64,000 nucleotides of DNA from Pseudomonadota bacterium (GTDB lineage: Bacteria > Pseudomonadota > Alphaproteobacteria > Rhizobiales > Xanthobacteraceae). Below the pieces are notes generated by a model. That model saw nothing but the letters and a program-made list of their open reading frames with translations, searched no databases and was not told where the DNA came from. Positions 26,379 to 36,090 of this stretch are shown piece by piece. The DNA lies in contig JAEXYA010000066.1 in NCBI GenBank assembly GCA_023451825.1, positions 27,804-91,803 on the forward strand, given 5' to 3'. How positions within the stretch are numbered: the stretch's first letter is position 1; every line of letters starts with the position of its first letter. Position numbers and translations under genes: made by a program.

Positions 26379-28175
26379 ATGGCCAAATCACGCTACATTC
26401 TCGGTCTCAACACCTATGATCACGACGTCAGCGCCTGCCTGCTGCGCGACGGCGAGATCGCTTTTGCCATCGAGAAGGAGCGCATTACCCGCGAGAAGCA
26501 CGCCACCGGCTTTTATCAAGAGGTGATCGAATACTGCCTGCAGGCCGAAGGCATCAGCCTGAACGATGTCGAGCTGGTCGTCAGCAATTGCTACATCCTG
26601 CCGGTGCCGGAGATGGAAGACCGGCTGATCTATCAGGACATGCCGGGCTTCCTTCCCGAATATGAACGGCAGGATGCCCGCCGTCATCCGCTGTTCCGCG
26701 CGCGCAATGGCAAGGTCGTCGCCATCTCGCATCATCTTTCCCATGCCTATAGCGCTTTCGCGGTCTCGCCGTTCGAGGAAGGCGCGATCATGATCGTCGA
26801 TGGCGTCGGCAGCTATCGCTCCGATGTGATGGAGCCCTATCCCGCCGAGGACGGCGGCTCGCCGCTGGCTCGCGAATCCGAGAGCTACTACACATTCAAA
26901 GGTACGCAGCTCGACTGCATCAAGAAGGTCTGGATGGAGCCGGATCGCGGCTTCCTCAGCGATGAATTCACCAACATGCCCGGCCTCGGCGCGCTCTACA
27001 GCCGCGCCTCGACCTATGTGTTCGGCGATTGGAACAAATGCGGCGAGCTGATGGGCCTCGCGCCCTATGGCCGTCGCGAGCAATTCCCTTCGCTGATGTC
27101 GATCGAAGACAACAAGCTCAATGTGCCGCGCTGGACGTCTGCATTCGACCAGCCCTATGTCGCCGACAGCGAGGGGAAGTGGGAGAGCAGCCCTTCCATG
27201 AAACACTGGGAAGACCTCGCCTGGCGCGTGCAGGACGACACTGAAAAGGTGCTGCTCGCCCGCGCGCGCTGGCTGCGCGAAACCACCGGCGCGAAGAATC
27301 TCTGCATCGCCGGCGGCGTCGCGCTGAACTGCGTCGCCAATGGCAAGCTCGCGCGCGAAGCGGGGTTCGAGAACGTCTGGATTCAACCGGCGGCCGGCGA
27401 CAACGGCATCGCCATCGGCTGTGCTTATTACGGCCTGCTCGAGGTGCAGAAGCAGCCGCGCAGCTATGTGATGAAGCACTCATACACCGGCCGCAGCTAT
27501 GACGACCGCGAAGTCGAGGCGGCGACCCAGCGGACCCTGGTCAAGGCGCAAACCAACACCGTTCGCAGCGACAATATCTGCCGCGACACGGCGAAGTTGC
27601 TGGTCGATCAAAAAGTCATCGGCTGGTTTCAGGGCCGCTCCGAATACGGCCCGCGCGCCCTCGGCAATCGCAGCATCATCGCCGATCCGCGCCATGCCGA
27701 GATGAAGGATATCCTGAATTCACGCGTCAAACATCGCCAGCCGTTCCGCCCCTTCGCGCCGCTCGTGCTGGCCGAGCGCTGCGAGGAAATCTTCGAAGGT
27801 ACGGAAGACTCGCCGTTCATGCTGATCGCCAAGCCGGTGCGACCGGAATGGCGCGATCGGATTCCGGCCATCGTGCATGTGGACGGCACCGCGCGCGTGC
27901 AGACGGTGACCGAAGACACCAATCCGATCCTGTATCGGCTGCTCAAGGAATTCGAGGCACTGACCGGCGTGCCGGTGCTGCTCAACACGTCATTCAATGT
28001 GAAGGGCGAGCCGATCGTGGAAACACCGCGCGACGCCATGGCGTGTTTCATCAATACGGGGATCGATCACCTGATCCTGCATGACCGGATCGTGTCGAAG
28101 ACAGCCGCGCATCGCGTCGTGGCTCCGCTGGTGCGGACCTATATGGATATTGCGGGCCTGGTGACGCGCGTTTAA
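26379..28175 (+). CDS. carbamoyltransferase (NodU/CmcH family)
   Basis: A 598-residue carbamoyltransferase. The N-terminal Kae1-like domain carries ISHHLSHAYSAF, the metal-binding histidines, and DGVGSYRSD; GGVALNCVANGK is the nucleotide-binding glycine-rich loop; the YrdC-like C-terminal region has QGRSEYGPRALGNRSI and LNTSFNVKGEPIVE. These enzymes transfer a carbamoyl group from carbamoyl phosphate to a hydroxyl of an antibiotic, Nod factor or glycan. The ATG at 26379 is favoured; a GTG at 26370 would add three residues. No glycosyltransferase, nod or antibiotic genes are near, so the acceptor is unknown. Confidence 0.88.
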   Translation: MAKSRYILGLNTYDHDVSACLLRDGEIAFAIEKERITREKHATGFYQEVIEYCLQAEGISLNDVELVVSNCYILPVPEMEDRLIYQDMPGFLPEYERQDARRHPLFRARNGKVVAISHHLSHAYSAFAVSPFEEGAIMIVDGVGSYRSDVMEPYPAEDGGSPLARESESYYTFKGTQLDCIKKVWMEPDRGFLSDEFTNMPGLGALYSRASTYVFGDWNKCGELMGLAPYGRREQFPSLMSIEDNKLNVPRWTSAFDQPYVADSEGKWESSPSMKHWEDLAWRVQDDTEKVLLARARWLRETTGAKNLCIAGGVALNCVANGKLAREAGFENVWIQPAAGDNGIAIGCAYYGLLEVQKQPRSYVMKHSYTGRSYDDREVEAATQRTLVKAQTNTVRSDNICRDTAKLLVDQKVIGWFQGRSEYGPRALGNRSIIADPRHAEMKDILNSRVKHRQPFRPFAPLVLAERCEEIFEGTEDSPFMLIAKPVRPEWRDRIPAIVHVDGTARVQTVTEDTNPILYRLLKEFEALTGVPVLLNTSFNVKGEPIVETPRDAMACFINTGIDHLILHDRIVSKTAAHRVVAPLVRTYMDIAGLVTRV

Positions 28176-28192
28176 GGTCGCCGCTCCAGTGT

Positions 28193-28273
28193 GTAGGGTG
28201 GGCAAAGCGCAGCGTGCCCACCTCCACCATTCGTGCGTTTGAAGGTGGGCACGCTTCGCTTTGCCCACCCCAC
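28193..28273. repeat. palindromic repeat, family A copy 4
   Basis: Left arm GTAGGGTGGGCAAAGCGCAG and right arm GGGCACGCTTCGCTTTGCCC, in the gap between convergent carbamoyltransferase and chemoreceptor genes. It starts 18 bp after the carbamoyltransferase stop. Confidence 0.9.
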
Positions 28274-28293
28274 AACTTCCAAGATCAATCCAA

Positions 28294-29985
28294 CTAAGCC
28301 GCACGCACCGCAGTCAGGAACTTGCCGACTTCATCCTTCAAGCGCGTCGAATCCGACGATAGAGATTGCGCCGCGGACAGCACCTGCGTCGATGCCGAAC
28401 CGGTTTCGCTCGCGCCACGCTGGACGTCGGTGATGTTCGACGAAACCTGCAAGGTGCCCTGCGCCGCCTGCTGGACGTTGCGCGAGATTTCCTGCGTAGC
28501 AGCACCCTGCTCTTCCACGGCGGATGCAATGGTGGAGGCGATCTCGGACATGCGACCGATGGTGTCGCCGATTTCCTTGATGGCTCCCACGGATTCCTGC
28601 GTGGCCGCCTGGATGCCGGAAATCTGGGTCGAGATCTCGCCGGTTGCCTTGGCGGTCTGCTCGGCCAGTGCCTTCACTTCCGACGCGACCACTGCAAAGC
28701 CACGCCCCGCCTCGCCTGCACGTGCGGCTTCGATGGTGGCGTTCAGCGCCAGCAGATTGGTCTGACCCGCGATGTTGTTGATCAGCTCGACCACGTCACC
28801 GATCCGAGACGCCGCCGTGGCGAGTTCGCTGACGCGATCATTGGTCTTGCGTGCCTGATCCACCGCCTGATTGGCGATATTGGCCGACTCCTGCACCTGA
28901 CGGCTGATCTCGTTGACCGACGATGCCATCTCTTCGGTCGCCGATGCCACTGACTGCACATTGGTGGACGCCTGCTCGGACGCGGCTGCAACCGAGGTCG
29001 TCAATTCCTGCGAACGTTCGGCCGTGGCGGTCAGCGTGGTTGCCGAGGCTTCGAGTTCGGTGGAGGCCGAGGACACGGTCTCCACGATCTCGCCGATCAT
29101 GGCTTCGAAATTGCGCGTAATGCCATCGACGCGGCGACCGCGTTCGATTTTGGCTTCGGCATCCACGGCGGCGGCTTCATCTGCCGCGCGCTTGTCGATT
29201 AGGGCCTGCTTGAACACCTGAAGTGTGTCGGCCATGGCGCCGATCTCGGTCTTTTCGCCCTGATGCGGCACATGTGCGCTGAGATCGCCGGCGCCGAGCG
29301 CCTGCATCGGCTTTACGATCGAAGCGATACCCGACGAGACATCCTTGACCAGATAAACGCCGACACCAATGCCGACCACAGCAGCCAGGCCGAGTACGAT
29401 CGCCAGGATCATGAATGCCGAATTGTAGCTGTCCGTCGCATTATGACCGGCCGTGTCTGCGCCCTTGTCGTTCAGCTCGATCGCCTTCCGCAGAGCAAAG
29501 TCGGCCTTGGCACCGAGCGGGTTGACGGTGTTGAGATTCAGGTCGCTGGCTTCCACATGGCTCTTACCGATATTCTTGCGGGTCAGTGCAAACACTTCCT
29601 GACTGCGCGCCAGGTAGTTCTTCCACTCGTTCGACCAATCGTTGAAGATCGCGCGTTCTTCGGCACCCGAAATCAGCTTCTGATAAGCACCGGCTTCGTC
29701 CGCAGCGCGCTGGACGATCTTTTCGATGCCGGCTTCGGTCTTCTGCATCTGCTCGGTATTGGCGGACAGAATATGCGCACGCACCAGGTTGCGATAGTCG
29801 ATCGTAGTCGCTCGAAGTGCACCGAGAGCACGGACGCTCGGCAGCCAGTTCTTCTGAATTTCCGACGCATTGGCGTTGATCATCTGCATCTTGTTGACGG
29901 CCAGGAGGCCCATCGCCGTCATGGCAATCAGCAGAAACGAAATGACGACGGTGATCTTAGTGCGAATAGAGAAACTGGCGAGCAT
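28294..29985 (-). CDS. methyl-accepting chemotaxis protein, 4HB-type sensor
   Basis: A 563-residue transmembrane chemoreceptor. TM1 (VVISFLLIAMTAMGLLAV) and TM2 (AFMILAIVLGLAAVVGIGVGVYL) bracket a roughly 165-residue periplasmic four-helix bundle. A HAMP domain (VKPMQALGAGDLSAHVP) follows, then the long signalling coiled coil with the hairpin tip VVELINNIAGQTNLLALNA and GRGFAVVASEVKALAEQTAK that binds CheA/CheW. The start at 29985 (MLASFSIRTK) is preferred over an upstream in-frame extension. No C-terminal CheR-tethering pentapeptide is present. First of three adjacent MCP genes on this strand. Confidence 0.92.
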   Translation of the reverse strand: MLASFSIRTKITVVISFLLIAMTAMGLLAVNKMQMINANASEIQKNWLPSVRALGALRATTIDYRNLVRAHILSANTEQMQKTEAGIEKIVQRAADEAGAYQKLISGAEERAIFNDWSNEWKNYLARSQEVFALTRKNIGKSHVEASDLNLNTVNPLGAKADFALRKAIELNDKGADTAGHNATDSYNSAFMILAIVLGLAAVVGIGVGVYLVKDVSSGIASIVKPMQALGAGDLSAHVPHQGEKTEIGAMADTLQVFKQALIDKRAADEAAAVDAEAKIERGRRVDGITRNFEAMIGEIVETVSSASTELEASATTLTATAERSQELTTSVAAASEQASTNVQSVASATEEMASSVNEISRQVQESANIANQAVDQARKTNDRVSELATAASRIGDVVELINNIAGQTNLLALNATIEAARAGEAGRGFAVVASEVKALAEQTAKATGEISTQISGIQAATQESVGAIKEIGDTIGRMSEIASTIASAVEEQGAATQEISRNVQQAAQGTLQVSSNITDVQRGASETGSASTQVLSAAQSLSSDSTRLKDEVGKFLTAVRAA

Positions 29986-30211
29986 AACTATTCTATCCCT
30001 CGGTTTTCGACCGTTGGCGGAGCAAATGAACAAAGCTGGATTTTCTTGTTTCCGCGGGGCAGCCCAGGCCGCCAGGGGCCTCAGTCAGGCGCGGATTGGA
30101 ATCAGATATTCATTATCTGAATGGCTGCGACCTTGACTGCAGAAAGTTAAAAAGCGGTGCAACCGTAGCGGCGGCGGGGGCGCAACGGATTCAGATTCCA
30201 CTGTCCCGTAA

Positions 30212-30242
30212 ATAGAAAGGGCCGGCGCAGCAGCGCCGGCCC
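30212..30242 (-). terminator. intrinsic terminator behind the middle MCP gene
   Basis: On the minus strand a perfect 10-bp stem GGGCCGGCGC/GCGCCGGCCC with a 4-nt loop is followed by TTTCTATTT. It lies 17 bp behind the stop of the MCP at 30260-32263 and separates it from the third receptor gene. Confidence 0.85.
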
Positions 30243-30259
30243 GTCTTGAAATCCGACAA

Positions 30260-32263
30260 TCAGGCAGCTCGCACGGTGTCGAGGAAACGACCGACCTGTT
30301 GCTTGAGCCGGCCGCTCTCGGACGAGAGCGACTGCGCCGCCGACAACACCTGCGACGACGCCGTTCCGGTCTCGCTGGCGCCGCGCTGGACATCGACAAT
30401 GTTCGACGACACTTCGCGGGTGCCGTGGGCCGCCTGCTGGACGTTGCGGGCGATCTCCTGCGTGGCTGCACCTTGCTCTTCGACGGCCGAGGCAATGGTG
30501 GAAGCGATCTCCGACATCTGTCCGATGGTGGTGCCGATTTCCTGGATCGCCGACACCGATTCGTCGGTCGCCGTCTGGATGCTGGCGATCTGTGCACTGA
30601 TTTCGCCGGTCGCTTTTGCGGTCTGTTCAGCCAGCGCCTTCACCTCGGCCGCCACGACGGCGAAGCCACGGCCGGCATCGCCCGCGCGCGCTGCTTCGAT
30701 GGTGGCATTGAGCGCCAGCAGGTTCGTCTGACCCGCGATCGTGTTGATCAATTCGACCACCGCCCCGATCCGGCCGGCTGCGCGCGACAACTCGCCGACG
30801 CGATCATTGGTCTTCTGGGCCTGATCCACCGCAGCATTGGCGATGCGGGCGGATTCCTGCACCTGACGGCTGATCTCGTTGATCGAAGATGCCATCTCCT
30901 CCGTCGACGACGCCACCGACTGCACATTGGTGGATGCCTCTTCCGAGGCAGCAGCGACCACAGTGGTGAGCTCCTGCGAGCGCTCCGCGGTCGATGTCAG
31001 CATGCCGGCCGAGCCTTCCAGCTCACCCGATGCGGAGGAAACCGCCTCGACGATCTGGCCGACAGCTGCCTCGAAATCATCGGCGAGACGCACCATGTCA
31101 CGGCGGCGCTGCAGGGCCGCCTGCTGATCCTGGGACAGCTTGGCTTCGGCCTCGACCCGTGCCTTCTCTTCCGCTTTCACCTTGAAGCCCTCAACGGCGC
31201 GGGCCATGTCGCCGACTTCATCCTTGCGGTTGAGGCCCGGCAGTCTGACGCTGAAGTCGCCATCGGCAAGACGCTTCATGCCTGCTGTCAGACCCGACAG
31301 CGGGCCGATGATGCCACGTGCGATGAGGAAGGCGATGACGAGGCCGATCACGGTAGATGCGGCTGCGACCACCGTCTGCAGCGTCGTCGTAGTGGAGATC
31401 TGGTCGTTGGTCGCCGCGACCGTCTGCGACTGCACCTGCTGGATCCCCGTCTTGACCACCTCGACCCGCTCAATGGCATCGACGATCAGCGGATTGATCG
31501 ACTTGTTGAAGATCGCATCGGAGGCTTGCATGCTGGCCGCCGCCTTGTCGAACAGCGCCGCATAGCTCTTCAGGTTGGTACGGATCGTGCCGAACAACGC
31601 TGCCAGCGTCGGCGGCATCTGCATCTTTTCCATCTCGCCGATCTGCTGCTCGGCGATACGCGCCTGGTCCTTGAAGGATTCGATGTGCTTGTCGTCACGG
31701 CTGGAAAAGAAGCGCCAGTTGGCGATCTGCACCATCAGTGTGTCGGCTTCCAGCTTGGTCGATCCCTGACCATACATCGTGTTGCGCGTGCTGATCGTGA
31801 GCTTGCGCAGGCTTGACGACAGTTTATCACCCGCCTCCTGGAGCAATTCGCGCCCGACGACGACCTGTTTGACGGCCTCGCCAAGCGCCTGTCGCTGCTT
31901 GGTCACCTCGGCGAGATCTTTTGCGATCGCCTGATAGGCGGTGCGGCGCTCTTCCGACCGGCTCGCTTTCATCACGGTATCAACGCTGGTCACCAGACCG
32001 ACCAGCCGCTTGTCCGCATCGGCAATCGCCGCTTCGTCCTGGTCGAAGGAATAACGCAGGATCGCGCCACGGACAGCCTGCAGCTCCGACGCCACTTCGG
32101 CGGCACGGATGGTGTTATTCGACAGCTGGGTCATGGCGCCGACGCGCGTGCCGACTTCCGTGATCTGCCAGACCGCAAAGCCAGAACTCGCCAGCCCGAA
32201 CAGCACCAGGGCGCCGAAGCCGCCATAGAGGCGACCGCGAATGCGAAGATTGAGCAGTGACAT
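30260..32263 (-). CDS. methyl-accepting chemotaxis protein, HBM-like sensor
   Basis: A 667-residue chemoreceptor. Between TM1 (GGFGALVLFGLASSGFAVW) and TM2 (VVAAASTVIGLVIAFLIA) lies a periplasmic all-helical region of roughly 260 residues, the size of a helical bimodular domain, which in characterised receptors binds organic acids. HAMP, then a signalling domain whose tip (VVELINTIAGQTNLLALNA) is nearly identical to its two neighbours. ATG 32263 is chosen because AAGGA lies nine bases upstream; an ATG three codons earlier sits too close to it. The gap to the upstream MCP is only 31 bp, so they are probably cotranscribed. Confidence 0.9.
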   Translation of the reverse strand: MSLLNLRIRGRLYGGFGALVLFGLASSGFAVWQITEVGTRVGAMTQLSNNTIRAAEVASELQAVRGAILRYSFDQDEAAIADADKRLVGLVTSVDTVMKASRSEERRTAYQAIAKDLAEVTKQRQALGEAVKQVVVGRELLQEAGDKLSSSLRKLTISTRNTMYGQGSTKLEADTLMVQIANWRFFSSRDDKHIESFKDQARIAEQQIGEMEKMQMPPTLAALFGTIRTNLKSYAALFDKAAASMQASDAIFNKSINPLIVDAIERVEVVKTGIQQVQSQTVAATNDQISTTTTLQTVVAAASTVIGLVIAFLIARGIIGPLSGLTAGMKRLADGDFSVRLPGLNRKDEVGDMARAVEGFKVKAEEKARVEAEAKLSQDQQAALQRRRDMVRLADDFEAAVGQIVEAVSSASGELEGSAGMLTSTAERSQELTTVVAAASEEASTNVQSVASSTEEMASSINEISRQVQESARIANAAVDQAQKTNDRVGELSRAAGRIGAVVELINTIAGQTNLLALNATIEAARAGDAGRGFAVVAAEVKALAEQTAKATGEISAQIASIQTATDESVSAIQEIGTTIGQMSEIASTIASAVEEQGAATQEIARNVQQAAHGTREVSSNIVDVQRGASETGTASSQVLSAAQSLSSESGRLKQQVGRFLDTVRAA

Positions 32264-32294
32264 TGCTGGCATTCCTTACTGGATCAACGAAACG

Positions 32295-34325
32295 TTAGGC
32301 GGCCCTGACAGAGTCGAGGAAGCGGCCGACTTCGAGCTTGAGTCGCCCGCTCTCGCTGGAGAGCGATTGCGCGGCGGAGAGAACCTGTGACGAGGCGGAG
32401 CCAGTGGCCGTCGCGCCGCGCTGAACGTCAGCGATATTTGCGCTGACCTGCAGCGTGCCCTGGGCGGCCTGCTGGACGTTTCGCGCGATCTCCTGGGTCG
32501 CGGCGCCCTGCTCTTCCACCGCCGAAGCGATCGTGGAGGCAATCTCGGACATGCGGCCGATCGTGTTGCCGATCTCGGCGATCGCATTCACCGATTCCTG
32601 CGTCGCCGTCTGGATGCCGGAAATCTGCTGGGAGATCTCGCTCGTTGCGCTGGCGGTCTGCTGCGCGAGTGCCTTCACTTCGGACGCAACGACGGCGAAG
32701 CCACGTCCGGCATCGCCGGCACGGGCTGCCTCAATGGTCGCGTTCAGAGCGAGAAGGTTGGTCTGGCTCGCGATCGTGTTGATCAGTTCGACAACGTCAC
32801 CGATGCGGGCAGCCGCTTTCGCCAGTTCGGCGACGCGCTCATTGGTCTGGCGGGCCTGTTCCACCGCGGAATTGGCGATTCCTGCTGATTCTTGGACCTG
32901 CCGGCTAATTTCATTGATCGAGGACGACATCTCTTCCGTCGATGAGGCCACCGCCTGGACGTTACCCGAGGCCTCGTCGGACGCGTTGGCGACCGCCACT
33001 GTGAGCTGCTTGGCCTGTTCGGCGGTTGCCGTCAGCCCTCCGGCGGACTCTTCCAGTTGTGACGACGCCGAAGAAACATTCTCGACGATGTTGCCGACCG
33101 CCCGCTCGAAACCATCGGCGAGCTCAGCCATCTCACGCTGACGCATTGCCGCGGCCTGACTGTCCTGATCGACCCGCGCGGCGGCTTCATCGCGCGCCTT
33201 GCGCTCCGCATTGTCACGGATGACCGTGACGGTTTTGGCGATGTCGCCAATCTCGTCACCGCGCCGGGCGCCGGGGATCACGATATTCAGATCGCCACCG
33301 GCCATCCGCCCCATGGCGGCATTGAGGCGCGTCATCGGCCGGGCGACGCCGAGGAAGCTGAACACCATCGATGCCACCAGCACGGCGACGACGGCGATGC
33401 CGAGCGCCAGATTGATCTGACCCGAACGCTCCATGGTCGTCGCAGCCTGGTTGCGGGCATCGCTGACCGCCAGTTTGGCATTTGCAACTGCCAACGACAC
33501 CAGTTCGCCTGCCGAGGCCGCAGTCGGCGTCAGCTTCTTGCGGACGATATCGGTCTTCTGATCGTTGACCTGAATGGCCTCGTCGGTTGCCGTCATGAAT
33601 TTTCGCATGTCGGCGCTGAGCTGGGTCAGGCCATTCTGCACCAGCTCGCTGTCTTCGATGACGCTGGCCTTGGCGAGCGCGTCGTTCAGCGCTTTCGCCT
33701 TGGTGACGATCAGCCCCTTCTGGACGATCTCGTTCAATGAGGCATAACGCCAGGCAGCCGCCTGCACCGCATTGACGGCGTTGTCTGCGACCTTGAGGTG
33801 ATTTTCGACGTCGTTCCAGTTCGGCGCCTGGTTGACTGCCGTGGTGAGACGCATCTGTTCGAGGTGCCTGTTCCAGTCGAGCACGGCGACGTTGCGGGTG
33901 CGATACAGATCGAGCAGCTTCTTCTGCAGGGCGGCCATTTCTTCCGCGGCGGCGACATAGGATGCCGTCAACGCCTTGATCCTCGCAAAATTGTCCCGGT
34001 TTTCCTGGCGGAGCGCGGCGGCGATGTTCGTATCCAGAATCGCGTCCTGCGCTGCCTTTGCCGATTTGATCTCGGCCACGCTTTTGTCCATCTCGGGCGT
34101 CGTGATCGCGACCCGCAAACTCTGGCTCGCCGTCTGCATGCTGCGCATGAGCGCATCTGCCTCGCGCGTGCCGTCAGCGATCTGCTGCTGTACGTCGGCA
34201 CGGCGATTGACGTCGGAGACCTCGGCCTCCGTATGCATCTGGTTGGCAACCACGCCAATGGACAACAGAATGCCGATCAATCCGGCCAAACCGAGTTTGT
34301 TACCGACGCGATTGATCTTCACCAT
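32295..34325 (-). CDS. methyl-accepting chemotaxis protein, long helical sensor
   Basis: A 676-residue chemoreceptor that starts MVKINRVGNKLGLAGLIGIL at ATG 34325, preceded by GGAAAGTGAG. The periplasmic part of about 270 residues is all helical and unlike those of its two neighbours; TM2 is INLALGIAVVAVLVASMVFSFLG, then HAMP and the MCP signalling domain with the tip VVELINTIASQTNLLALNA. The frame is open upstream to 34478 but that extension has no homology-like features. First gene of the probable MCP pair. The 314-bp stretch 34326-34639 holds presumed promoter DNA and no gene. Confidence 0.9.
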   Translation of the reverse strand: MVKINRVGNKLGLAGLIGILLSIGVVANQMHTEAEVSDVNRRADVQQQIADGTREADALMRSMQTASQSLRVAITTPEMDKSVAEIKSAKAAQDAILDTNIAAALRQENRDNFARIKALTASYVAAAEEMAALQKKLLDLYRTRNVAVLDWNRHLEQMRLTTAVNQAPNWNDVENHLKVADNAVNAVQAAAWRYASLNEIVQKGLIVTKAKALNDALAKASVIEDSELVQNGLTQLSADMRKFMTATDEAIQVNDQKTDIVRKKLTPTAASAGELVSLAVANAKLAVSDARNQAATTMERSGQINLALGIAVVAVLVASMVFSFLGVARPMTRLNAAMGRMAGGDLNIVIPGARRGDEIGDIAKTVTVIRDNAERKARDEAAARVDQDSQAAAMRQREMAELADGFERAVGNIVENVSSASSQLEESAGGLTATAEQAKQLTVAVANASDEASGNVQAVASSTEEMSSSINEISRQVQESAGIANSAVEQARQTNERVAELAKAAARIGDVVELINTIASQTNLLALNATIEAARAGDAGRGFAVVASEVKALAQQTASATSEISQQISGIQTATQESVNAIAEIGNTIGRMSEIASTIASAVEEQGAATQEIARNVQQAAQGTLQVSANIADVQRGATATGSASSQVLSAAQSLSSESGRLKLEVGRFLDSVRAA

Positions 34326-34639
34326 GCCACTCACTTTCCGGAAGGCACGAACCGGCCCGCGCGCAGACGAAGCCTGCACGGCTGGGGGCGGCACTGCCCA
34401 ACAGACGCTAAAACGACGGAGATGTTGAAGCAGCAAACGACATGCGCTGCCCGCGAGGACGACGACCTGAGTGGTCACGACCCGAGAGGGTCTTAAGGAT
34501 CAGCCGCGAACCGCGCGGGCCTGTTCTCGCGGGTTCAGGGATACCACTGCATTCCTGACACAATCGTTAATTGACGGGCCGGGTCGCATCCACCACGCTG
34601 CACAAATGTCGTGCAGGAAAGCGCTGAAATCGCAGGCGT

Positions 34640-35377
34640 TCAGTGTGACAGAATCTTGGACAGGAATTGCTGCGCGCGATCGCTTCGCGGGTGGCCGAAG
34701 AAGTCTTCCTTCTGTGCATCCTCGACGATTTCGCCGCCATCCATGAAGATGACGCGGTTCGCGACCTTCTTGGCAAAGCCCATTTCGTGGGTCACCACCA
34801 TCATGGTCATGCCTTCCTTGGCGAGTTCGACCATGACATCGAGCACTTCATTGATCATCTCCGGATCGAGCGCCGAAGTCGGCTCGTCGAACAGCATGCA
34901 GATCGGATCCATCACCAGCGCGCGTGCGATAGCGACGCGCTGCTGCTGACCACCCGAAAGCTGGCCCGGATATTTCTCGGCATGCGCGGTCAGCCCGACG
35001 CGCTCCAGCATCGCCATCGCTTTCTTGCGCGCCGCGTCTTCCTTGCGGCCGAGCACGATGGTCTGGCCGAGGCACAGATTCTCGACGATCTTCAGATGGG
35101 GGAACAGTTCGAAATGCTGAAACACCATGCCGACGCGCGAGCGAAGCTTAGGCAGATCCTTTTTCATCTTCGTGACGTCGAGACCATCGACGGTGATGGT
35201 GCCTTCCTGCACCGGCTCCAGCGCATTCACCGTCTTGATGAGGGTCGATTTTCCGGAGCCCGACGGACCGCAGACGACGACGACCTCCCCTTTCTCCACC
35301 TGCGTCGTGCAGTTCTTCAGCACCTGAAACTGCGGATTGTACCACTTGCTGACTTTATCGAGGGTGATCATGGGCAT
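34640..35377 (-). CDS. polar amino-acid ABC transporter, ATP-binding protein (GltL/AapP-like)
   Basis: A 245-residue ATPase of the polar amino-acid uptake family. Walker A GPSGSGKST, signature LSGGQQQRVAIARAL, Walker B MLFDEPTSALDPE and the switch His in VTHEMGFAKKVA are all intact. It powers import through the two permeases upstream. It is last in the four-gene operon (binding protein, two permeases, ATPase). Substrate class Glu/Asp/Gln is inferred from the binding protein. Confidence 0.92.
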   Translation of the reverse strand: MPMITLDKVSKWYNPQFQVLKNCTTQVEKGEVVVVCGPSGSGKSTLIKTVNALEPVQEGTITVDGLDVTKMKKDLPKLRSRVGMVFQHFELFPHLKIVENLCLGQTIVLGRKEDAARKKAMAMLERVGLTAHAEKYPGQLSGGQQQRVAIARALVMDPICMLFDEPTSALDPEMINEVLDVMVELAKEGMTMMVVTHEMGFAKKVANRVIFMDGGEIVEDAQKEDFFGHPRSDRAQQFLSKILSH

Positions 35378-35394
35378 GGGGACAACCGTGCTGA

Positions 35395-36087
35395 CTAGCG
35401 GATGATGCTGATGCGCTTTTGCAAGCGCTTCACGAAATAGGACGCGGTGAAGCTGATCACGAAATAGACCACCGCCGCGAACAGATACATTTCAGTGAGA
35501 CGTCCGTCGCGCTGCGCGACCTTGGCTGCGGCACCGAGGAAGTCAGTGATCGACAGCACATAGACCAGCGACGTGTCCTGAAACAAAACGATGGTCTGGG
35601 TGAAGATCACCGGCAGCATGTTGCGAAACGCCTGTGGCAGCGTCACGTAGCGCATCACGCCACGGTAATTGAGACCGATCGCATAACCGGCCATGACCTG
35701 CCCGCGCGGTACCGACTGAATGCCGGCGCGCATGATCTCGGCGAAATAGGCAGCTTCGAACAGCGTGAAGGTGATGATGGTCGACGTGTAGGCACCGACC
35801 TGCACCGGCTGATCGGCGCGGATGATCCACTGTCCGATATAGGGACTGAGGAAGTAGAACAGGAAGATCACCAAGACCAGCGGCAGCGAGCGCATTAGGT
35901 TGACATAGCTCGCCGCGATGCCCGAGAGCACCGCGTTGGACGACAGCCGCATCATCGCGATCAGGGTGCCCAGGATCAGGCCGAAGACGGTTGCGATCGC
36001 CGTCAGGGTCAGGGTGAACACCATGCCCTGATAAAAGAGGTAAGGGAGGCTGCGCCAGATAACGTCGAAATCGAATGTGCTGAACAT
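35395..36087 (-). CDS. polar amino-acid ABC transporter permease (GltK-like)
   Basis: A 230-residue inner-membrane permease with about five helices. The EAA loop reads EIMRAGIQSVPRGQVMAGYA, the site that contacts the ATPase. It starts three bases after the stop of the first permease, showing translational coupling. RBS GGGGAAATAAG lies upstream. The C-terminus ends in the basic YFVKRLQKRISIIR. Confidence 0.92.
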   Translation of the reverse strand: MFSTFDFDVIWRSLPYLFYQGMVFTLTLTAIATVFGLILGTLIAMMRLSSNAVLSGIAASYVNLMRSLPLVLVIFLFYFLSPYIGQWIIRADQPVQVGAYTSTIITFTLFEAAYFAEIMRAGIQSVPRGQVMAGYAIGLNYRGVMRYVTLPQAFRNMLPVIFTQTIVLFQDTSLVYVLSITDFLGAAAKVAQRDGRLTEMYLFAAVVYFVISFTASYFVKRLQKRISIIR

Positions 36088-36090
36088 CGC

